A stretch of DNA of 64,000 bases from Liopterus haemorrhoidalis (taxonomy: Eukaryota > Arthropoda > Insecta > Coleoptera > Dytiscidae): NCBI GenBank assembly GCA_963971575.1, contig OZ020612.1, positions 33,583,916-33,647,915 of the forward strand. The letters run 5' to 3'. Positions 55,637-64,000 of this stretch are shown one piece after another (position 1 is the stretch's first letter; every line of letters starts with the position of its first letter). The position numbers and the translations under genes were made by a program. The notes beneath the pieces were generated by a model, which saw only the letters and a list, made by a program, of their open reading frames with translations, searched no databases and had not been told where the DNA came from.

Positions 55637-56010
55637 TTGTGCTTTTTGAAAATAAAATCGGTAAAAATGTGCGATAGTGAGAATGAAAGTGAAAATTTAA
55701 GTCCACCTAAAATTATAGAACGAGCCACAAAAACGGCAAAAAATTTATTGCCCAAAACATCAGTGAAGACATATGAAAAATTTTATTCGCAATTTATGGA
55801 TTGGAGAGATAAAAATAAAGCTAGCAGCTTTTCAGAAAATGTTTTCATTTTTTATTTTGATGTGTTATCTGAAAAATTAAAACCATCAAGCTTATGAACA
55901 CATTATTCAATTTTGAAATCTACATTATCTATTAAACATAATATGGCCATAATCAAATTTCCCAAATTACAAGCGTTTTTGAAAAAAAAATCTGAATGGT
56001 ATCAACTAGT
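55637..56010 (+). pseudogene. Tyrosine recombinase (Crypton-like) relic 2, truncated by a MITE
   Basis: From the ATG near 55667 (MCDSENESENLS): PPKIIERATKTAKNLLPKTS, VKTYEKFYSQFMDWRDKNKA, SSFSENVFIFYFDVLSEKLK, PSSL, one TGA in place of Trp, THYSILKSTLSIKHNMAI, and FPKLQAFLKKKSEWYQLV. This aligns well with relic 1 and represents the N-terminal core-binding domain. It is cut near 56000 by a TACCCG-motif element, so the catalytic half is missing. The start context and intact first ~85 codons suggest that it was the true gene 5' end. Confidence 0.72.
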
Positions 56011-56225
56011 AATGACGACGGGTACCCTGGTACCCGCTACCCGACCCATTAAAGTTGTACCCGATTCCGAATTTGAATACCCGCTACCCGTTATATACCC
56101 ACTACTCGTTAACTAACGGATAATTAACTGGTATCGGGTATTTAGCGAGTAGCGGGTAATTAACTGGTAGCGGGTAATTAACGGGTAGCGGATAATTAAC
56201 GGGTAATTGTGTGAGGTATTTTGAG
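55998..56225. mobile_element. TACCCG-motif MITE, short copy
   Basis: It begins AGTAATGACGACGGGTACCC and is made of ACCCGCTACCCG / AATTACCCG units on both strands, like the element at 16810. The right end is not well defined because the CTGT-type repeat follows. Confidence 0.65.
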
Positions 56226-56264
56226 TATTTATTTAAGTATGCGTATTCCATAATGCACCTGTGC

Positions 56265-56430
56265 TTATTTTTAGGGTTTTGAAGGTATGACCACCAAAAA
56301 ACCCTTATAAAGTCACTCATCTGTCTGTCTGTTTGTACGGTAGAAATTTTAGCCAAACGGCTTAAGATAGAAAGTTGAAATTTGGCATGGTCTTTGACAC
56401 CCATATAGGAAAGTTAAAATACTAAGTCAC
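56265..56430 (+). repeat. CTGT-array interspersed repeat, copy 2 (short array)
   Basis: It shows the same order of blocks as 31755-32020: TAGGGTTTTGAAGGTATGACC, AACCCTTATA, TCTGTCTGTCTG, TAGCCAAACGGCTTAA, AGTTGAAATTTGGCA and TTTGACACCCATATAGG. The array has only about 3-4 units here. Confidence 0.7.
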
Positions 56431-57756
56431 GAAATAAATATAAAAAAATATGTATTTAATGAAAAAATAATAATATTTTTATGAGATTTTCATTATACCA
56501 TATCTTCATATCGGGACAATCCCGGTCAAACCGGGACGTATGGTAAAACTACCTATACGGAGGCGTGTGATGGCGTTTTCCTCCCTGCAGTTATTCCTAC
56601 AGGAAAAATCCCATAGTTTAACGTCTTCCTTAATCTTTCTCATCTTCACATTTTGTATGCTGTTCCATTCTGGCTGCCACTGGGCTAACGCAGATGTTTC
56701 AGATGAATCTTTGCGTCATATAGAAATACGAAACTCACATCAATCATAGGTCTGTGTGAAACGGCTTTTGCAGTTACATCAGCCGCTTAATTACCTTTAA
56801 TACCAACATGTCCAGGTATCCAAAACAGCTCTACCCTCATATTCTGGGTATTCAGATTGTGGAGTAGCAACCGGATCTTTAAGTACAAGAGGATGCACTG
56901 GATCCGTTTTTATTTTTCTTCGATGTGCTGACGAGCGACTGTTCAGAGCGCTCAGGTAGTTCGTTAAGGTAACACTTGAACGACTTAGCTCTGGCGAAAC
57001 AAAAAGGATCTTGAAAATAGCGACAAGCTCAGCAGTGTCCACACTCGTTATGCAGTGGAAATGGTTGTGAAACTGCTGGTGTTGATTCCAGACAACGAAC
57101 GGACATCCAAACCGGGTTCCGGATTTTGATCCGTCAGTACCAATGTTCTTTGTAACACATGTTGGTATTCGATGGGCAACGTAGTATCTTTATTAAACTT
57201 AGTTAATGATATTCACAAGCTGACATGGTAGCATCGGGCATATTAAAATCAATATCACTCAAAATTACAAAGCTCTCGGACCAAAAGGCCTATTGAATCT
57301 TGGATTTCTGTGATAAGTCTTTATATGCCTATTTATATTCAGGGTGATCTCACTTGACCCAGAATAGAATTTTACGACGACTGTACAGTGAAGGTTTGCC
57401 TGCATGTTCATACAGCAGACTTGATATTGGGCTGGTGCGAAAAGCATCTGTGGCCAATTTAACTCCAGTATGATGTTCACTGTGAAGAATTCATATATCA
57501 GGTATTTAGCTGACCTATAAGCTAGACTTCCATAATCTGGTTTAAAGCGCACTAGAGAACGATGTAAAAGCAACTGACAGTCAGGTTTGCACCCCATGAC
57601 TGAGGACCCGCAACAAATTGTGCGATTTTTGGCATTTGTTCTTGATGGACAAAAAATTTGCTCGCCAGGTACGACGAAAGTCAAACACAAAAACCAGCAA
57701 TCTTGCAGTATCGATAAAGGGTAACTGTGCTCCGTTTAGCGTGAGTGTAGGATTAG

Positions 57757-58001
57757 TTTTTTTTTATTTATTTATTTTACTTCGGTCTATTTCTGCAACG
57801 AGGCTAATCGCCGATGCCAGGGGGCGAGCTCCTACACCTGGATGAGGGATGATTGATTGTGAAAATGGGCGTAACGTAAACATATTATTCTCGCCCGAAT
57901 AATATCACCAACGAAGGATGCTCGAACCACCGACCGGACAGTCCAGACTGTTTCCACCAGTACAAACCGCACTACTTAATGCGCTTGGTCACTTCGTTGG
58001 C
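57757..58001 (-). repeat. tRNA-derived SINE, copy in unit 1
   Basis: On the minus strand: a box A-like AGTGACCAAGCGCATTAAG, box B GGTTCGAGCATCC, a ~170-bp body and an (AAAT)n tail. It is flanked by TGTAGGATTAG (57746-57756) and TGTAGGATTGG (58002-58012), an 11-bp target duplication with one difference. It interrupts the RT frame of the LINE. Confidence 0.82.
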
Positions 58002-58723
58002 TGTAGGATTGGTTGAAAACCCTTTTTCCTATAAAAATGGATGCACACAAATTTGCTGGATTTTGATCCGTCAGTACCAATGTTCTTTGTAACACATGTT
58101 GGTATTCGATGGGCAACGTAGTATCTTTATTAAACTTAGTTAATGATATTCACAAGCTGACATGGTAGCGTCGGGCATATTAAAATCAATATCACTCAAA
58201 GTTACAAAGCTCTCGGACCAAAAGGCCTATTGGATCTTGGATTTCTCTGATAAGTCTTTATATGCCTATTTATATTCAGGATGATCTCACTTGACCCAGA
58301 ATAGAATTTTACGACGACTGTACAGTGAAGGTTTGCCTGCAGACTTACTGCATGTTCATACAGCAGACTTGATATTGGGCTGGTGCGAAAAGCATATGTG
58401 GCCAATTTAACTCCAGTATGATGTTCACTGTGAAGAATTCATATATCAGGTGTTTAGCTGACCTATAAGCTAGACTTCCATAATCTGGTTTAAAGCGCAC
58501 TAGAGAACGGTGTAAAAGCAACTTACAGTCAGGTTTGTATTCCATGACTGAGGACCCGTCTTATGACTGAGGACCCGCAACAAATTGTGCGACTTTTGGC
58601 ATTTGTTCTTGATGAACAAAAAATTTGCTCGCCAGGTAAGACGAAAGTCAAACACAAAAACCAGCAATCTTGCAGTATCGATAAAGGGTAACTGTGCTCC
58701 GTTTAGTGTGAGTGTAGGATTAG

Positions 58724-58971
58724 TTTTTTTTTTATTTATTTATTTTACATCGGCCTATTTCTGCAACGAGGCTAATCGCCGATGCCAGGGGGCGAGCTCC
58801 TACACCGGGATGAGGGATGATTGATTGTGAAAATGGGAGTAATGTTAACATATTATTCTCGCTCGAATAATATCACCAACGAAGGATGCTCGAACCACCG
58901 ACCGGACAGTCCAGAGTGTTTCCACCAGTACAAACCGCACTACTTAATGCGCTTGGCCACTTCGTTGTCTG
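58724..58971 (-). repeat. tRNA-derived SINE, copy in unit 2
   Basis: The duplicate of the SINE at 57757, with the same flanking TGTAGGATT target copies (58713-58723 and 58972-58982). It is a by-product of the tandem duplication and not an independent insertion. Confidence 0.82.
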
Positions 58972-59560
58972 TAGGATTGGTTGAAAACCCTTTTTCCTAT
59001 AAAAATTGATGCACACAAATTTGCTGGTCGAGTGTTTAAAGTCATTTTCGGTTGCCCATGTATCGAGACAATTGATGGTCAGCTGAAGCTGACGTTCGAT
59101 AGTACTCGTCTTTTACCCGGCGACAGAGATACCAATTGTGTCAACAAATATTGAACTTTGTACAAGAAATCAAATACATGAAGCTGCACTGCTAATGGAA
59201 ATCAAAAATAGTATAACGGTCAGTATGGAGCTTTGTGGGGCCCCATTGTTCATTGCAAACATTTGTGACAGGGTATTTCAAGAATGCAGAGAACGGAGAA
59301 TGGCTATATCCCCGCAGTGTTAGGTTTTCTCAATATCGAAAAACACAGCTACCTAGGTGTTTGTTTTCAACGAAAGCAATCCTGATAGCTGTCTCTAGTC
59401 TGACCTGTTTACCTGAATATTAGGGAGATTTGCGAATTTGTTTCAAAATTTTGACATTTCGTTACGTAACATATCAAAACGATAAATAGTAAACCTATTA
59501 TATTATTATTCATATTTTTTTAAGGGTCACTAAGTTTAAGGGTCACTATATACATTGGCA

Positions 59561-60389
59561 TAGGGTGACCAACCGTACTCTTTAAAGAGTACATGTACTC
59601 TTTTTGAGCAAATAAAATTATGTACTCTTACTTTTTCTAAAAATTCAATAAAAGTACTCTTTTTATAAAAAATTGAAGAAATGAAGAATTTTCAAAATTG
59701 TCAGCTGATTCAAAATGGATTAATTATTTTGAAGAAATAAATCAAACAACATCTTCAGAATGCCGAAAGATATGTTCATTTTTTTTCGCGATTCCAGCGC
59801 ACAACGCAAATGCGGAAATGATTTTCAGTATGATGAAGAGTATTTGAACTGCCGAAAGAAACGGACTCTTGCCAGAATCAGTAAAAAACTTACTGATGGT
59901 ACAATTTAATTTTAAAAATTTTAATTGTGAACAATTTTTTAAATATTGTGTAGACAATAAAAATTTGTTAAAAGATGTGAGAAACAAAACCAAATATCTA
60001 TGATTTTGCTGATCGTTCGTGACTAAATTACGTTTTGTTCGTCCTATAATATATTTTGTAATATTTATATAATTTATTTTTGTTTACATTGTGTATTTTG
60101 ATTTTTTATTTACACGTATTTTGTATCTTAGGAATTTTTCGTTCGTAAGTTACATTTTGTTCTTCGTATTATATGTTTTGTAGTAAGTATATTGTTTATT
60201 TTGATTTTTTAAATACACGTATTTCTTATCTTAGCAATTTTATTATTTATTAAATATATAAATGACTATTGACAAAAATGATAAGACGATAGTTAGCAGG
60301 TATGTAGGAATTGCTATATAAAATATAGGTACGATTTTTTTTTTTAAAGAAATGTACTCTTTTTGAGCTGGGCTGAGTTGGTAACCCTA
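59561..60389 (+). mobile_element. hAT deletion derivative with perfect 8-bp target duplication
   Basis: The ends TAGGGTGACCAAC and TAGGGTTACCAAC (complement of right) are flanked by CATTGGCA on both sides (59553-59560 and 60390-60397). The motif TACTCTTT(TTGAG) repeats near both ends (59577-59611 and 60352-60367). A short transposase remnant lies inside. Confidence 0.92.
59700..60003 (+). pseudogene. hAT dimerisation-domain remnant
   Basis: Plus-strand reading: SADSKWINYFEEINQTTSSE, CSFFFAIPAHNANAEMIFSM, MKSI, one stop, TAERNGLLPESVKNLLMVQF, NFKNFNCEQFFKY and a stop near 60002. The IPxHNANxExxFS block is the hallmark of one hAT lineage. Only this C-terminal end is left in the element. Confidence 0.8.
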
Positions 60390-60397
60390 CATTGGCA

Positions 60398-61754
60398 TAT
60401 TAAGGTCAAGGTTATCATGAGCACTATAATAAATAATAACGTATTCTTTTTAATGAATTAAACATTAAAAGTGACTTAATAACATGCTAACGTAGTTAGA
60501 CTTGTTGGTTATTATAAATTAATGCTCACACCAACTGTAATTACAAAGCGTGTGTATCAAAAGCTTTGTTTTGAACTGCATCAACTTCTTAGAATACTTC
60601 ATAAAACTTCCTCAATTAAATATTGGAGAGAATTTCTAATTAGTGAATAAACTTGTAAATTATAGCATACAAACAAAATATTTCCATGTCCGGATTATAT
60701 TAATTAAACGAATGCGCAGGAATTTTCAGGATCTGATTTTTCGATGACTCTTGAATAACTGATTGTTGTAATTTTTTATAAACTTTTGGGCATATCAGCT
60801 TTTTTAGCTAGTATCAGATTCTTTTTGTGGGAAATCTAGACGACGTGAGTATTTTCTGTATCAATATAACAATGCTGATGATAATGCTCATGTGAACCAT
60901 AATAAGTTGTTTGACTGTGGATGGTCAGGGACCTCAAGGAGTTGTTACCTAATATGCTCAAACGGCACGCTGAATGATTTTATGCTGCTCACTTATAAGA
61001 AAATATAATGTTTACTTTTCTTATTCAGCGTAGCCAACACATTACTGCCGAGCTGTTTTAGGCTTCTTATACACTAGTCGTATTTATGCCAATGTAAATA
61101 CGTGTAAACCGGCATAAACAAGAAATTACAAAAAAGAAATATGGCCTAACAAGAAATGTTGTTAGTGAAGGCCCGCATCGTACAAATTCATAAAAATATT
61201 ACTTAATGCGCCTCGCTAGATAAAAAAGGTTACCATGCCCTGATCTATATTAATAAAATTGGAGGCTTTATGGTTTTATTTATTTTTTCCGGCCTCATAT
61301 TTGGTTTCTATACATTTCAGATATGTATAAGACTAAGATATGCCTAAAAATATTTTATGCCTGTTTGTCCGAGATTCACGCAAAATCGGCTGGACATATT
61401 ATAACAAATATAGGCTATAAGGTATCCAAAAGTTTCATTATAAAGGGGTGTATTGGGGCTAAAACTGTTTACTAAAAAACTTAAAATATCTTGCTTATTA
61501 TTGACTTTACAGAAAAATCTATAGAACAAAAATATATTATAATAAGAAAACAAATCTTATATGTTCTATGCATTTTTTCAATTCGACGGATATTTGGGGA
61601 GTTACGGGGAACATTTCTTTCATGTTCAATAAGATTATTATTGGAGAGGGGTGCTACCTGTACTTTTGAAATATCTCACTTATTATTTACTTACTAACAA
61701 CAAAAATATATAGAACAAAAGAGGTTTAGAACAAAAACATAGTTAGATATAGTT
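60398..61754. other. Long region without recognisable features
   Basis: AT-rich sequence with scattered short ORFs that have no recognisable motif. No element ends, repeats or RNA genes are seen. Confidence 0.4.
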
Positions 61755-61895
61755 AAAAGTTATAGAACAAATATAGTTGTAAGTATAATCGAATCGTTGC
61801 ACACAAAAATAAAATGTTTGAAAATATTGGTTTATTTATTAATCACTTTAATGCTTTCTTCCAAAAGAAGGCATTTCGAAAATTGGAAAAAGTGG
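61755..61895 (+). repeat. Dispersed repeat with Penelope-like hairpin, copy 2
   Basis: Diverged copy of 9150-9280, sharing ATCGAA(A/T)CGTTGC, the AT-rich block, TTTATTAATCAC and CGAAAATTGGAAAAAGTG. It joins directly to the 3' end of the R4-like LINE at about 61897. Confidence 0.5.
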
Positions 61896-61896
61896 T

Positions 61897-63700
61897 AGTG
61901 GTTTAGGTCCTAAATCATCCTCCGCCAGGTACTGCACTTCAGGCTTACCGCAAGGTAGCACGTAATACGGGAATACCTGACGGGGAAAATACACACTGCC
62001 ACATCCCAGACTCTGGAGATGTGCAGCAGCGGCTAGTGCACTACGCCGTTTCTCCAAAGTGCGTAGAGAACCAAGCGAACATGTTTTTTGCACTCTGCAG
62101 GCTACCGAGCTGGAAACCGGTCTGAGTCTATGATCTAAGTTCCTGCTCGAAAGACGCCTTCGTCCCGTCGAGGACTGTCATGATCAGAACTACAAGCTTA
62201 ATACTGTGTTTCGGATATATTTGACGAAACTCAGACAGGAGGTCAGATTATTTCGTTTTTCGACCTCTTCCAAAGAAATATTCATGTCTGCTGGACACTA
62301 GAACATTTCGCGTATCTCGTGATGCAGCAGAACTATTTCTGGCTTTGACGCTTGAAGCGGACGAGGAGTGGGGATAAAATAATTCCAGTTAATCCGACAT
62401 CTGCAATTCTCCACCACATCCTCAACGTCCCCAGGAGTATAAGGCACGACACTTGAAGTGTCGATACTATAATGTTGTCTCAGGTGGTAGTTTAGTGGTG
62501 TATAACGCGCAAAGTAGCATTGTGACATATGTTAGATATACAGATCAATTCTGTAAAAGGTTACTGTTTAATAACGTTACTACAACATAAAATATTATAA
62601 AAAATACAATGACTTTCATTCATGATAGTAACTGACCTTGCTCATAGTGACGAATTTAGTAACTATTATCATAGTAACAGAGTTACAGAATTGGTCTAAT
62701 AGTATGACAGGCGTAGAAGTGGCATGCAGATAATAAATGCGGCAGGGTTTCTTGGTATGTTTTACACACTCTGCCAGTATGCGCAATATCTTTCTGCAAG
62801 ATGTTTTTACGATATTACATCGTGCTCAACATCCCACCGTGACATACAAATATAAACCCATCTACCTCAGATCTGGTCCAGACAAAGACTGGCTCAGGAT
62901 GACTTGACAAAATGTTGAGTGTAGATTTTTCCTCATGTGTTCTTTCATAAGGTTGTTATGTTCTGCCATCTTGACAGATTCGCTTGCATTTCTATACCAC
63001 TCGTTAGACATAGGAATGCCAGCGAATCTTCTGTTTTGGCGCTAATTGGGCCTACTCGAGATAATCCGCTGCTTTGCGTGCCGTCTGAAATAGGAACTCT
63101 CCTTTACCTGCACTCATGAGTGATGACTAATAGGATCATTGCTTCTCAATATTCGGAGACTTGTACCCAGAACAATTCTGCCATGGAGATAATCTAGATT
63201 TAAATACGTTGGAGGAAAGATTTTTATGTAGGCTGTGATGGATGTTCATGATCTTTCTCATTTCAATGTCCAAGGTCTGTAACTCCTTGACGTTCCACTT
63301 GAGAACGCCGTAGGTACAGGACTGTGGACAGCAAGCATATATGTTGCGGAGATTTTATTCCGTCCAGACAGTTAGGAAGACCAAATCAGCTTAAGTCGTG
63401 ACTTATACTTGCTGTAGAGAGACATTTTGATACTATTGGCATCCTGGAGCCTGCTTTGAGCAATACCCAGGTACGTGCTCCCATCGACCAACTGAACATC
63501 AACGACTTCACCTACACCTCGACCTAGTTTAATATGAAGAACTGCACATATATCCTGGCCGAAATTCATGTCAATTGCCTTACTGTAATTATAAACATTA
63601 TTCAGACCGCGTTGTAGATAGTTCTGGTTGGAGGCGTATAGTTTCAAATCATCCAAATAAAAAATAAAAATAAAAATAATAATTTTAAAAATATTTTCAA
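61897..63700 (-). mobile_element. R4/Dong-like LINE, 5'-truncated, copy 2
   Basis: The element reads minus from the RT catalytic region (63650) to a 3' end with CCTAAACCA. Block order matches the copy at 32941-36075. At the 5' side an (AAAATA)n-like run (63656-63680) adjoins the YLDD motif, so truncation occurred right at the RT active site. Confidence 0.75.
62298..63665 (-). pseudogene. R4-like RT end and restriction-like endonuclease, decayed
   Basis: From 63655: FYLDDLKLYASNQNYLQRGL and NNVYNYSKAIDMNFGQDICA, VQLVDGSTYLGIAQ, then frames broken by stops: HSPVPTAFSSGTSRSYRPWT, TYLNLDYLHGRIVLGTSL, and finally LNYHLRQHYSIDTSSVVPYT and CRCRINWN with the nuclease-like ASKPEIVLLHHEIREMF (62528-62298). 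The zinc-binding and PD-type motifs match the first R4 copy. Further left (62093-61900), LAAAAHLQSLGCGSVYFPRQ and PCGKPEVQYLAEDDLG complete the C-terminus. Confidence 0.72.
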
Positions 63701-63710
63701 TTCCGATCAC

Positions 63711-64000
63711 TGTATAAATCGTGTACCAAATTTGCTACTGAAAAAATATATGTTGTCATTGATAATTTCAAGCAAATGCGTTAAATATAAATCAAAAAGA
63801 TGGATTTTGTATTATCGGTACACAAATATCATTATATTTCACAAATATCATATACCATGAGTTCAAACAGAAATTACGTAAGGGTTGGCTGTGGAAAAAT
63901 AAAATAATGTCTACTGCAAGCTTTAGAATTAATTAACTGTCATCACTATTGTTGTCATAAGTTATTTATTGTTATACACCATTTCGAAAATATGATTCAG
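63711..64000. other. AT-rich right edge
   Basis: No coding signal or repeat end is recognised up to the window edge. A short TCACAAATATCAT direct repeat occurs at about 63820-63850. Confidence 0.35.

Larger units (their letters stand above)
57121..59027. repeat. ~940-bp tandem duplication inside the LINE
   Basis: Bases 57121-58057 and 58058-59027 are direct repeats with high identity. Unit 2 has two small insertions (10 and about 20 bases near 58342 and 58555). The junction shows TGG at both breakpoints. Both units carry the same SINE, so the SINE came first and the duplication second. Confidence 0.9.
56540..59430 (-). pseudogene. Decayed LINE: RT and RNase H, with internal tandem duplication
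   Basis: Minus-strand pieces in broken frames. RT palm near 59230 (the GVPQGS region is unclear). A thumb region with TSTIERQLQLTINCLDTWAT and ENDFKHSTSK (59100-59030). A connection with LLLHRSLVRFKPDYGSLAYR and FRTSPISSLLYEHA (seen twice, in 57400-57600 and 58350-58545). The RNase H region has DTAELVAIFKILF and HPLVLKD (57042-56880), then IPGHVGIKGN (56810-56780). RT followed by RNase H places it near I/Loa-type LINEs. Stops and frameshifts are many. Confidence 0.65.

Overview
This is eukaryotic, AT-rich, intron-bearing DNA made almost entirely of transposable elements. The mix of lineages (I-like, PHD-ORF1 and R4/Dong-like LINEs, a Penelope element, irritans-type mariner, several hAT families, Helitrons, a THAP/YqaJ DNA transposon and tRNA-derived SINEs) points to an arthropod, most likely an insect. 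A hemipteran is a guess. I see no bacterial operon, no rRNA, no convincing host tRNA and no CRISPR. The only trace of an ordinary host gene is the last exon of a chymotrypsin-like serine protease homologue near 49.1-49.4 kb.

Layout. 1-4.94 kb: LINE of the I type (AP endonuclease, RT, RNase H) with both ORFs open; it may run off the left edge. 5.1-9.1 kb: decayed minus-strand LINE with a PHD-finger ORF1. 9.36-15.13 kb: the most informative object, a DNA transposon with two convergent multi-exon genes. One encodes a THAP + DDE transposase that I reconstruct as intact (535 aa, three exons). The other encodes a SWIM + YqaJ-type nuclease whose last exon is split by a truncated LINE with a 5-bp target duplication. 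The 5' end of that LINE carries a 96-bp copy of the neighbouring transposase exon. 15.5-24 kb: hAT, Harbinger-like and mariner elements, with a TA-flanked MITE nested inside an irritans mariner. 24.8-27.8 kb: an inverted duplication with ~1-kb arms, next to two tRNA-headed repeats and Penelope-type ends. 31-36 kb: hAT relic, a CTGT-array repeat and an R4/Dong-like LINE. 38.0-40.9 kb: a hAT element with a perfect 8-bp target duplication and a Helitron nested in it; an inverted sister Helitron lies at 42.0-44.0 kb. 46-49 kb: a CXC-domain ORF, ~295-bp tandem repeats, a hAT MITE and a (CA)n array of about 530 bp that abuts an R4-like 3' end. 49.1-52.5 kb: the protease exon and 3' flank, duplicated in tandem; one copy carries a deleted mariner-like element and the other a Penelope element, both in the same AT stretch. 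53-64 kb: foldback MITE, two tyrosine-recombinase (Crypton-like) relics, hAT relics, a LINE with a ~940-bp tandem duplication that includes a SINE, a hAT deletion derivative and a second R4-like LINE.

The genes do not form one pathway; the window is a stratigraphy of nested insertions. The strongest unit is the THAP-DDE/YqaJ transposon, whose two proteins presumably act together in its mobility. All family names come from reading motifs, without database searches. Exon borders, target duplications and nesting were read directly from the bases.
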